From CAZYTO01 sp964650405 (GTDB lineage: Bacteria; Acidobacteriota; Thermoanaerobaculia; Gp7-AA8), in the NCBI GenBank assembly GCA_964650405.1, contig CAZYTO010000185.1:1-11443 (forward strand): 11,443 nt of DNA. Reading direction: 5' to 3'. Position numbers and translations under genes: made by a program. Of this stretch, positions 1-7,400 are shown piece after piece; position 1 is the stretch's first letter; each line of letters starts with the position of its first letter. Below the pieces are notes generated by a model. It searched no databases, was not told the DNA's origin, and saw only the letters and a program-made list of their open reading frames with translations.

Positions 1-175
1 CCCCGAGGCAGGGGCCCAGGCCCCCGGCCACGTTGTACTCTCGCCCCCCCTCCCGGGCCTGGAACGGGCGGGTCGTGGCGATGCGTCCATCGCCGGGATC
101 GAGGCGAAGCATCACTTCGCCCAGGCTGACGAGATCGAAACGGCATCCGGCGGCGTCGCGGATCACGAGCGGCAT
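1..175 (-). CDS. kdgK: PfkB-family sugar kinase, probable 2-keto-3-deoxygluconate kinase (N-terminal fragment)
   Basis: Only the first 58 codons are inside the window; the gene runs off the left edge. The peptide starts MPLVIRDAAGCRFDLVSLGE and contains the two N-terminal signatures of PfkB (ribokinase) sugar kinases: an early beta strand with a LGEVMLRLDPG segment (about residues 18-28), and a Gly-Gly...Tyr-Asn-Val-Ala-Gly-Gly-Leu segment (about residues 43-53) where the substrate sugar binds. Kinases of this type in acidobacterial pectin loci are usually annotated as 2-keto-3-deoxygluconate kinases, which make 2-keto-3-deoxy-6-phosphogluconate in the cytoplasm. The ATG at 175-173 is preceded on the minus strand by a GGGGGA ribosome-binding site about 5 bases away. 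It follows the KduI-like isomerase on the same strand, with a 186-base gap filled by an inverted repeat. The family call is solid; KDG as substrate is inferred from context, since the catalytic GAGD motif lies outside. Confidence 0.8.
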   Translation of the reverse strand, partial: MPLVIRDAAGCRFDLVSLGEVMLRLDPGDGRIATTRPFQAREGGREYNVAGGLGPCLG

Positions 176-206
176 CGATAGTCCCCCGGCACTTCCCCGG
201 CTTGGT

Positions 207-344
207 ACATAGAGCCGGCTCTGCGCCTGAACTGAAGGCTGAAGGGCTGGAAGGCTGAAAGGAAACCCGGCGCACGGCCTCTGGCCCCTTTCAGCCTTTC
301 AGCCTTCCAGCCTTCTTCCACCACCTGCGTTTCCGGCTCTATGT
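207..344. repeat. Imperfect inverted-repeat element between the isomerase and kinase genes
   Basis: The gap 176-361 holds no convincing gene but has strong symmetry. ACATAGAGCCGG at 207-218 is matched by its reverse complement CCGGCTCTATGT at 333-344. Inside, GGCTGGAAGGCTGAAAGG (245-262) pairs perfectly with CCTTTCAGCCTTCCAGCC (295-312). The inner arms consist of an 8-base motif of the AGGCTGAA type repeated with small changes. The outer end also contains the perfect palindrome AGAGCCGGCTCT (211-222). A transcript through this gap could fold into a long hairpin, which may reduce or process the kinase part of an operon message. The organisation resembles a MITE-like or REP-like element; mobility is not shown. 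Confidence 0.7.
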
Positions 345-361
345 GCAAGGCAATTCCTCCG

Positions 362-1228
362 TCATTTCCGCGATGCTTCGAGGCCCGAGCCGCCCTGCGC
401 ATACTCCGGCTGCACATTCACGACGCCGAACTGCCGGTCCTCCCCCTCGCGGACGGCGGCCATCATCCACAGGAAGTTGATCCGGCCGCCTGGCGCGGAG
501 ACGTTGGGATGATAGCCCTGCGGCATGAGCACGCAATCGCCTTCCCGGACGACGGCCACGAGCTCCGGCTGGCGCGGATCGTTGTAGACGAGCTGAATGC
601 CCCAGCCCGGCTCCGGCATGTCGATGTAGAGATACGCCTCCTCGAGCATGCGGGCGTGCTCGTGCGGCGGCCACGACGTCCAGTTGCCGGGACGGCTGAA
701 CGTCACGCCGGCCAGGATGCGGCCCGCTTCGACGTTCTTTCCGATGAGGATGTTGAGGTCGCGCTCCGCGGACGGACCGCCGGTATGGAAGTGCAGCGTC
801 GGATCCTTCTGCACGTCGGCGAAGCGGACGACCTGCTGCGGATACTGCCTCTCCACCGGCGCCGCCACTTCCGCGAAGTCGCAGCCGTTCGGACCCGGAC
901 GGACGGTCACCACCCGGTCGCGCGGAACGTAGAGCGCGTCATACAGCAGCATCGCCACGGCGTCCGTGCCGGTGTCCACCGTGGCGCTTCCCTTCAGGCA
1001 GATGAGTGCCGTCTCCCGATCGTCCGTGGCGAACGAGAACGGCGCGTCAGATGCCGTGAGGATGATGCGGCCCACGTGCAGATGCCGCGCGGCCGTGGTG
1101 GCGGGCGTGAGGGCGAGATGCCGCCCGCGCTGCCCACCGGTGTTCCTTGCCACGCAGGTTCGCGCGTCGATGGGCGCAAGGGTCGAGCCCTCCCGCTCCC
1201 CGCTCGCTGTTTCCCGTTCGCTGATCAT
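362..1228 (-). CDS. kduI: KduI/IolB-family uronate isomerase (probable 5-keto-4-deoxyuronate isomerase)
   Basis: A 288-aa cytoplasmic double-cupin protein with no signal peptide, close to the roughly 275-300 aa usual for the KduI/IolB family. The C-terminal cupin carries the metal site: His189-Glu-His191 followed by Glu196 (PPHEHARMLEEAYLY) and a later His240 in MPQGYHP. KduI proteins convert 5-keto-4-deoxyuronate, released by pectate lyases, into 2,5-diketo-3-deoxygluconate; IolB proteins act on 5-deoxy-glucuronate from inositol. The GNWTSWPPHEH and PQGYHP segments look IolB-like in sequence, but the neighbours (GH28, pectate lyase, KDG-type kinase) argue for the pectin role. No other inositol-pathway gene is visible. 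The ATG at 1228-1226 overlaps the TGA of the GH28 gene (ATGA), and a GGAG box lies 5 bases upstream, so translational coupling is likely. Family is secure; exact substrate is inferred. Confidence 0.8.
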   Translation of the reverse strand: MISERETASGEREGSTLAPIDARTCVARNTGGQRGRHLALTPATTAARHLHVGRIILTASDAPFSFATDDRETALICLKGSATVDTGTDAVAMLLYDALYVPRDRVVTVRPGPNGCDFAEVAAPVERQYPQQVVRFADVQKDPTLHFHTGGPSAERDLNILIGKNVEAGRILAGVTFSRPGNWTSWPPHEHARMLEEAYLYIDMPEPGWGIQLVYNDPRQPELVAVVREGDCVLMPQGYHPNVSAPGGRINFLWMMAAVREGEDRQFGVVNVQPEYAQGGSGLEASRK

Positions 1229-2631
1229 GTTTTCTCCTTTGGCTTGGGCGCCGCCTCGATCGTCACACCGGCTAGAGTAACGTCAACCGCCCCTTCGATG
1301 ACGTTCCCTTCCGCGACGCCGCGAAGCACGGAGTCGCGGACCACCACGCCGCGGATGGAGGGCGACTCCAGGCCGTGGATGTAGAGACCGTGACGGCTCT
1401 TCGCCGAGGTCATTCGCTCGACGCGGACGTTCCGGACGAGCGGCGTGAAGGCGCCGGCCTCGGGGGATTCATAGCGAAGGTCGATCTCGATCGGCGCGAG
1501 CTTGACGTTGCCGATGGTGATGTCGCGGACGAAGACGTTCTCGATGGTGCCGCCGCGCAGGGTGTTGGTCTTCAGCCGCAGGCCGCGCTCGAGCTCGGGG
1601 CTGTCGAGCCGGCAGTGCTCGGCGAAGATGTTGCGCGCGCCGCCGCTCGTCTCGCTCCCCACGGTGATGCCGCCGTGCCCGGCCCGCATCTCGCAGCGGC
1701 GGATGACGACGTCTTCCACCGGCACGTTGAGGCGCCGGCCGTCGGCATCGCGTCCCGACTTGAGGGCGATGCAGTCGTCGCCGGCATCGAAGAGGCAGTC
1801 TTCGATGAGCACGCCGCGGCACGACTCCGGGTCGCAGCCGTCGTTGTTCGGGCCGTGCGAGACGACCTTGATCCCGCGCACGGTGACGTTGGTGCAGAGT
1901 GTCGGATGCGTGCACCAGAAGGGGGAGTTGATGATGGTCACGCCTTCGATCAGGACGTTCCGGCAGCGATACGGCTCGATGAATGACGGCCGCAGAAAGT
2001 GCCCGGGGCCGTACACGCGCTCCGCGACCGGCACGCCGTCCTCGGCCTGTTTGCGCAACCGGTTCCGGTCGGCGATCTGCGCGCCGGGATGATCGGGGCT
2101 GCCCTTCCACGGCCACCAGTGCGTCTCGTCCGCGCCGCCGTCGAGCGTGCCCTCGCCGGTGACGGCGACGTCCTCGCACTCGAAGGCGTAGAGGAGCGGC
2201 GCATAGTTCATCAGCTCGATGCCTTCCCACCGCGTCAGCACGAGGGGGTAACGCTCGGGATCATTGCTGAACCGGACCGTGGCCCCGCGCGCCACGTGAA
2301 GCTCGACGCGGCTGGCCAGCCGCAGCGGACCGGTGGCGTGCTCGCCGGCCGGCACCACCACGCGCCCGCCACCCTCCCGCCCGCAGGCGTCGATCGTTTT
2401 CTGGATGTCGCCGCCGTAGGCCGCGACCTCGAAGTCCCGCTGCGGAATGCGCGGCGTTGTGATGCGCGACAGGATGTCGGCCATGCCGTCCCAGGGGTCG
2501 TTGTTCGCCGGCCGTTGGGCGTTGTTCGCCGGCCGTATCCCGACCATCGATGGCGGACAACACGACCAGAGGGCCAGTCCGGCGCCCGCCGCCAACGCAT
2601 CCCGGATGGCCTCGCGGCGGGTCATCCTCAT
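1225..2631 (-). CDS. GH28 family glycosidase (polygalacturonase-type), exported
   Basis: A 468-aa right-handed beta-helix protein with all four GH28 catalytic signatures in order: Asn-Asn-Asp (residues 252-254, the NTD motif), Asp275-Asp276 in AGDDCIALKSG, Gly-His-Gly (308-310) and Arg-Leu-Lys (342-344, the RIK motif). It should hydrolyse alpha-1,4-galacturonosyl links in homogalacturonan or oligogalacturonides by inversion; GH28 also includes rhamnogalacturonan and xylogalacturonan hydrolases, which cannot be excluded. The N-terminus (TRREAIRDALAAGAGLALWSCC) has twin arginines before a hydrophobic stretch and a Cys, which suggests Tat export and perhaps a lipoprotein. The start at 2631 was chosen because its ATG overlaps the TGA of the DUF4861 gene and AGGTGA lies about 7 bases upstream; longer readings run into that gene. 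Residues 34-45 are a short in-frame duplication (RPANN twice). The end overlaps the isomerase start by 4 bases. Confidence 0.88.
   Translation of the reverse strand: MRMTRREAIRDALAAGAGLALWSCCPPSMVGIRPANNAQRPANNDPWDGMADILSRITTPRIPQRDFEVAAYGGDIQKTIDACGREGGGRVVVPAGEHATGPLRLASRVELHVARGATVRFSNDPERYPLVLTRWEGIELMNYAPLLYAFECEDVAVTGEGTLDGGADETHWWPWKGSPDHPGAQIADRNRLRKQAEDGVPVAERVYGPGHFLRPSFIEPYRCRNVLIEGVTIINSPFWCTHPTLCTNVTVRGIKVVSHGPNNDGCDPESCRGVLIEDCLFDAGDDCIALKSGRDADGRRLNVPVEDVVIRRCEMRAGHGGITVGSETSGGARNIFAEHCRLDSPELERGLRLKTNTLRGGTIENVFVRDITIGNVKLAPIEIDLRYESPEAGAFTPLVRNVRVERMTSAKSRHGLYIHGLESPSIRGVVVRDSVLRGVAEGNVIEGAVDVTLAGVTIEAAPKPKEKT
2499..2536. repeat. 17-bp direct repeat, period 21, inside the GH28 N-terminal linker
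   Basis: The 17-mer CGTTGTTCGCCGGCCGT occurs at 2499-2515 and again at 2520-2536. The 21-base period equals seven codons, so the duplication keeps the reading frame and gives RPANNAQ followed by RPANND just after the putative export signal. Gain or loss of a unit would change only linker length. Confidence 0.8.
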
Positions 2632-3785
2632 TCCGCGGTCACCTGCACGCGGAGCGGCGAGGCAACCCGCTTCGCCCATTCGTCGACATAGCGATCCCAG
2701 TCGGCCACTCCGCCGAAGTCGCCGCTCTTGTCCCACCCCGCCCCCGCCCAGTAACGGGCCGGTTGATGGGCGATGACCACCTGGTTGCCGTCGGCTACCG
2801 CGATGTCGGCGATCGAGGACGGATCGAGAACGACGGCACAACCGAACTCGCCGATGCCGTCCTTCACCGGTTCCCACGTCCGGAACCAGCCTGCCGCGCG
2901 CTCGATTCGGACCTGGGCATTGGCCAGTTTGCGGATGCCGGCCGCGTACGACTCGCCGGCGGCATTCTCGAACCGGCTTTCGTAATGACTGAGGTTCTGC
3001 CCCGCGTCGAGCGTGACCCGCTTGGTCTCGAACCCGGGGTAGACCAGCTCGAAGACGAGACGGATCGGACCGTTGGCCAGCACGCGCGAATCGCGGAAGT
3101 TCTTCGACACGACGAGCTTGCCGCCGGATGTGGAGTCAGGGCGCCACAACCCCACGCCGCCGCAGCCGCGGCTCCGGCCGGCCGAGTAGAAGTCGCCTCC
3201 CTCGCCGTGGTCGCGGTGATAGTCGTCGACCATGTACCAGTCATTCACCACCAGCCGCTTGGTGCGCTTGATCCAGACGTCCACGGTGCTGGACGTCAGC
3301 GGCTCCTTCTCCCACGTCTCCAGCGCCGCCCCGTACATGCGGTGGGCGATGCGGTCGTTCTCCCAGGCGAAGTCGTCGTAGCGCTCGCGAACGAAGCGGC
3401 CGTAGACGCGGAAGTCTTCCCTCTTGTAGACCCGCGGCTCCCCGGCGCGCAGGTCGAAGGTCCTCGAGCCGTTCGCCGGTATGTCAGCCTGGAAGATGAG
3501 GCTCTGCACGCCGTCGATCGTCAGCGACTGGGCGAGGACTTCCTTCGCTCCGTCGAAGACATGGATGCGCGTGAGGTCGTTCCCGAGCGGCGCGAGCGAT
3601 GACGCCGGCAGCTCGATCGTCTCCGACGTGCGCGCCAGCGACAGCTCGTTGCGGACGGTGACGTGGAGCGTCGCGGCGGAGGCGGCGGCGGCTAGCAGTG
3701 TCATAAGGAGCAGGAGCAATCCGCGAATCCACAGCCTCCCGTCATCGATTCGTGCTGGCGCCCTCGAAATGGGGAATCCCCTCAC
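2628..3785 (-). CDS. DUF4861 family secreted protein of a pectin locus
   Basis: About 385 aa from the chosen start. The mature part matches the DUF4861 pattern: RERYDDFAWENDRIAHRMYG, then a STVDVWIKR segment, DYHRDHGEGGDFYSAGRSRG, NFRDSRVLANGPIRLVFEL and VTLDAGQNLSHYE. The hydrophobic stretch LLLLLMTLLAAAASA before ATLHVTV is a clear Sec signal peptide. DUF4861 genes are commonly found beside pectin-degrading enzymes, but I know of no settled activity, so none is assigned. The start is ambiguous. GTG at 3785 has GGAG 7 bases upstream but lies inside a repeat element. ATT at 3728 follows GGGAGG at 6 bases and would give an ideal short signal peptide, but ATT starts are very rare. TTG at 3719 and ATG at 3704 have no well-spaced site, and the ATG would cut the signal peptide. 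The stop overlaps the GH28 start by 4 bases, so the products are probably co-translated and may act together in the periplasm. Confidence 0.82.
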   Translation of the reverse strand: MRGFPISRAPARIDDGRLWIRGLLLLLMTLLAAAASAATLHVTVRNELSLARTSETIELPASSLAPLGNDLTRIHVFDGAKEVLAQSLTIDGVQSLIFQADIPANGSRTFDLRAGEPRVYKREDFRVYGRFVRERYDDFAWENDRIAHRMYGAALETWEKEPLTSSTVDVWIKRTKRLVVNDWYMVDDYHRDHGEGGDFYSAGRSRGCGGVGLWRPDSTSGGKLVVSKNFRDSRVLANGPIRLVFELVYPGFETKRVTLDAGQNLSHYESRFENAAGESYAAGIRKLANAQVRIERAAGWFRTWEPVKDGIGEFGCAVVLDPSSIADIAVADGNQVVIAHQPARYWAGAGWDKSGDFGGVADWDRYVDEWAKRVASPLRVQVTAE

Positions 3786-4174
3786 CCCGCCGCTCCGCTG
3801 ACCGCACTTCGTGGACTCTCTCTCGGAGAGGTGCGCTCCGCGGCGACCCTCTCCCGTGGGGAGAGGGTGGGGCACCGCGGACTCACTCGCGGGGCGCTGG
3901 TTGGGCGCTGCGGACTCTCTCGCATGGCGCTGGTTTGGCGCCGTCGGCTTACACGCAAGGCGCCTGTCTGGCACGGCCGGCTTACACGTCAGGAGCGGGC
4001 CGGTGGTTGCCGGCTGCCACGCAGGCTGAGTGTGGCGCGCAAACTTGCACGACCTCCGCAGCACGTCTGTGTGCCACCCTCTCCCACCGGGAGAGGGTCG
4101 GCCCTGGAGCGCGCACTTCTCCACAGGGTGAGTCAGCTCGGATGCAGTCAGCGCGGAAGGGCCGGGGTGAGGGG
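3778..4174. repeat. About 400-bp element with roughly 100-bp imperfect terminal inverted repeats and a tandem-repeat core
   Basis: The gap 3786-4422 has no convincing gene. Its left part (CCCCTCACCCCGC from 3778) and right part (GCCGGGGTGAGGGG, 4161-4174) are ends of two inverted copies of a roughly 100-bp sequence. Read on the minus strand from about 3875 to 3778 and on the plus strand from about 4072 to 4174, both show in the same order: GTGCC, a CCCTCTCCC-x3-GGGAGAGGG palindrome (3847-3866 and 4078-4098), a GGAGCGC segment, a CTCTCC/TTCTCC segment, a GTCAGCG segment and GGGGTGAGGGG. Five 33-bp repeats lie between them. The CCCTCTCCC/GGGAGAGGG palindrome with a GGGTGAGGGG tail is a sequence type I have met in several bacterial phyla. 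This copy looks like a non-autonomous (MITE-like) element; no transposase is present. Confidence 0.7.
3874..4036. repeat. Five degenerate 33-bp tandem repeats
   Basis: Units run 3874-3906, 3907-3939, 3940-3972, 3973-4005 and 4006-4036 (the last 31 bp). A consensus is CGGACTCWCTCGC followed by GGCGCTGGTTTGGC in the first two units, drifting to CGGCTTACACGC with CGCCTGTCTGGC or CGGGCCGGTG in the later ones. Read on the minus strand the period gives an 11-residue repeat (such as CKPAVPDRRLA and CKPTAPNQRHA), but no start, ribosome-binding site or sensible protein supports translation. Units differ by many substitutions and there is no repeat/spacer structure, so this is a degenerate minisatellite inside the larger element, not a CRISPR array. 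Confidence 0.75.
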
Positions 4175-4226
4175 TCGAGGCTTTCTCGTTCAACTCGCCA
4201 CGCCTTTCTGAGGTGTTGTGGCCATC

Positions 4227-4356
4227 ATCCACCACCCCACGGGGATTCGGCACGACGCAGTCGTGCCCTACGCCCCCACCCCGCGTTTTGTCGTGACGAG
4301 ACACGCGGCGGTGTAGGGCACGGCTGCGCCGTGCCGAACCCCCGTGGGTGGTGGAT
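4227..4356. repeat. 130-bp nested inverted repeat downstream of the TonB receptor gene
   Basis: ATCCACCACCCCACGGGG at the left end (from 4227) mirrors the right end CCCCCGTGGGTGGTGGAT (to 4356), and the complementarity continues for about 60 bases per arm with scattered mismatches. Each arm contains its own perfect stem: GGCACGACGCAGTCGTGCC (4249-4267) and GGCACGGCTGCGCCGTGCC (4317-4335). The element starts about 65 bases beyond the receptor stop codon, so the folded RNA could end or shield the receptor transcript and partly separate it from the DUF4861-GH28-isomerase genes. No U-tract follows, so intrinsic termination is uncertain. Form and length fit a MITE-like or REP-like palindromic element. 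Confidence 0.7.
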
Positions 4357-4422
4357 CAAACTCGATCGTGGACTCAAACGGACCACGAACGGCGGACAAA
4401 AACACGGGTGCAATCACGTTCT

Positions 4423-7400
4423 CTAGAACGAGAGCCTTGCCCCGAGCTGGACGTCACGCGGGTTGTTGCGGTCCTGGTTGATGATGCCGAACGAGGCGTT
4501 GCGCGGATCCTGGTTCGGGTTCCAGAGCACCGTGTAGTTCAGGGCGTTGATGACTTCGGCGCGGACCTGCAGCGACATGGCCCGCGGCAGCGAAAACGTC
4601 TTGTACAGCCCGATGTCCATCAGGTGCAGCGGCATCGTCCGCACGTGCTCGAGGGTCGAGGGGAAGTAGCGGACGTTGTTGGCCAACTGGATCCGCGAGT
4701 CGGTGCGGCCCGTGCCGCCGGCGATGTAGAAGCCGGACGTATCCCAGGCCGGGCAGTCGAAGCCGGCGATGCCGCACGAGGTGTGCTTGCCGATGTCGGA
4801 GTGGAGGTCCTGCGGGTTGCGGCTCGGGTCGTAATAGATGTTGTTGTTCCACACCAGCGGGAAGCCGCTCTGGTATGAATACGTGGCGCTGACGGACCAG
4901 CCGCCGAGGGCCGCGTCCGTCAGGCCGTGCCAGTTGGAGCCCCACCGCTCATTCTTTCCGAACGGCAGGTCGTACGTTCCGCCGAACGTCACACGGTTCG
5001 GGCGATCGTTCGGGGAGACGCGGTCTTCGAGCTGGTTGTTGCCGGCGTTGAGGAAGTTGAGCTTGTCGCGCTCCTTCGAGCGCGTGTAAGTGACGAGCAG
5101 CGACTTGCCGGTGGAGAAACGCTTCTCCAGGCGGATGGACCCGGAGTTGTACGAATCGGAGCCGATGTACTCCTCGGTGCCCACGCTGACCGTGCCCGTG
5201 CCGGAGACGGCGCCGTTGTTCGCGCCGCCCAGGAACTGCGGATACAGCCGGAGGAGCTGGCTGCGGGCGATGGTCGCGCCGTTGAGCGTCGTCCCCGGCA
5301 GCAGGCCCGCGAACGGGTTGGGCACCGACTGGCTGAGGAACGTCTCGTTCGCCGTGTCGCGGGTGCGTGAGGTGGAGAGGTACTGGAGCGGAACGCCGTT
5401 CAGCTCGCGGCTGACCGGAAGATGCCGGCCGCGAGAACCGATGAAGAATACCTCGGCCACCCATCCGGCACCGAGGTCGCGCTGCATGCCGATCTGGGCG
5501 CGGGTGTAGTACGGCACTTTGCGCTCCGTCGGGATGATCGTGCCGAGGGTGAGGCCCAGACCCGTGGCCGCACCCTTCGAGGCGCCGGAAGGCTGGATGA
5601 GCTGCCCGCTGGGGATGGGGTTGCTGATGTCGGTGAGGAACGTGGCGCCGTTGTTGTCGGTCGTCACGATGGCCGTCGGCTGCGTGAAGCCGGTCTGGTT
5701 GCCGGCGTCGAAGTAGTAGTCGTAGCTGAAGAGTCCCACGCCGCCGCGGATGACCGTCTTCGAATTGATCTCGTGGGAAAAGGCCAGTCGCGGCAGGACC
5801 TTGTAGAGATTGTTGTAGAGGTCCCCGTTTTCGAAATTCAGGCCCCCCTTGACCTTGAACTGCCCCACCGGAATCTCGGCGATGGGCTTGGCGGCATACG
5901 CCGCCAGGGCAGCCTGCTCGATGGGACTGCTGATGGTCGGGTCGAACCCGCCGATGTTCGCGTTGTTGGCTTCGCGCATCGGCTGCTCCAGCTCGAAGCG
6001 CACACCGAGGTTCAGGGTCAGGCGCTGGCCGATGTGCCAGTCGTCCTGCATGAAGAGCGCGTGCGTGATCTGCCGGTAATCACCCGTGGTCCCGATCTCG
6101 AACTGGCTGGAGCTGCTGCCGGCACTGGCCACGGTCCCGGTGCCGGCCGTGGGCAGGCCGAGGAGGAACTGGGCGAATTCCTGGGCCGGGTCGTTCAGCG
6201 GCGCGGAGTTGTTGAGCCGCGTATAGGCGCCGTTGAAGTTGTAGCGTCCCGCGCCGTAAGCCGGCACGGTGATGTCCCAGCGCTGCCGGCGCAACTCGTA
6301 TCCCGTCCGCACCGAATGCGAGCCGTAGAGGAAGTCCGCCGTCGGCGTGAAGGAGATGTTGGTGAAGGGACGATTGAAGCCGGTGCCGAAGTCGGAGCGC
6401 TGCGCACCGAGGGAGGCGATGGTCGAGTTCGCGTTCGTCGTGCTGAATCCGCCGAACGTGATCAGGGGCAGATACTTGTATCCCTTCATCAGGGCCGCGG
6501 CGGTCGAGGAGAAGCCGAGCGAGGCCGGGTCGAACGTATCGGCCGCCTGGCGCCACTCACCGAAACGCGACCAGGCGCCCCGCACGTCGAACACCATCGA
6601 GCTGGACCGCACCGAGGTGAAGCCGAGCGTCGCGCCCGTGTTGCTGCGGAAGTCGTAGCCGTGCGTCACGGCCACGCCGTTGATCTGGTCGCCCTGCGCG
6701 TTCGCCGCGCCGAGCGCCCAGTCGTAGCGGTCTTCCCGCCGCTTGTTCCAGTAACCGTGGAGGAAGTGCCGTTTGTTGTTGTTGAAATTGTGGTCGGCCC
6801 GTCCCAGGCCGGCGTTGTAGTCGTACGGCCGCAACTGGTTGGTGAAGTAGTTCTGGCTCGTGCCGGGGCGGTTCGGCAGCGGGTAGAGGGCCGCGTAGGC
6901 TTTCGATACCGCGTTGATCATGTTGCCGGGGATGAGATTGCCGGTGAAGGCCGTGCGCGTGTTGTTGCTGCCCGTGGCGGTGAAAGGGTTGTAGATCGTG
7001 ACGTTGGGGAATTCGGAGAAGTCGCCGTTGCGCATCTTCACCGTCGGCACGGTGTACGTGGCCGGCTCGGCCTGTACGTCGCGCAGGTGTTCGGCGGAGA
7101 GCATGAAGAAGGTCTTGTCCTGGATGATCGGTCCCGAGAGCGTGGCCGAGGCGCGGTTGTACTGGCGCGTCGGCTTGTTGGCGCCCGCCTTCTTGCTCAG
7201 GAAGGGCGTCGCCGAGCGCGAGTCGCTCCGGTTGTTGTAGGACGTCGTGGCCTGGATGGCGTTCGTGCCGCTCTTGAGAGCGAGGTTCACCGTGGCCCCG
7301 GCCGTGTGGCCCGCCTCGGCGTCGAACGAGTTCGTCTGGACCTTGAACTCGGCGATGGCGTCGGACGGCGGCGAGAAGCCCACCACGCCGCTGTTGTTGC

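Noticed and set aside
163..343. Small minus-strand ORF from a TTG at 343 after GGAGGAAT
   Set aside because: Most of it is the 8-base iterated arms of the inverted repeat, it overlaps the kinase start out of frame, and the codons show no protein-like pattern.
341..1384. Plus-strand open frame of 347 codons across the isomerase gene
   Set aside because: It is antisense to a gene with clear cupin metal-site motifs, and its translation is Arg/His/Ala-rich without any domain.
2632..2877. N-terminal extension of the GH28 frame by 82 codons
   Set aside because: It overlaps the conserved end of the DUF4861 gene and would bury the twin-arginine export signal; the ATGA junction at 2628-2631 explains the start better.
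3874..4036. CRISPR array
   Set aside because: Units abut without spacers, differ strongly from each other, and no cas gene is nearby.
3786..4304. N-terminal extension of the DUF4861 frame up to an ATG at 4304
   Set aside because: The frame is open only because it passes through repeat elements; the extension is Pro/Arg/Ser-rich and would place about 200 residues before the signal peptide.
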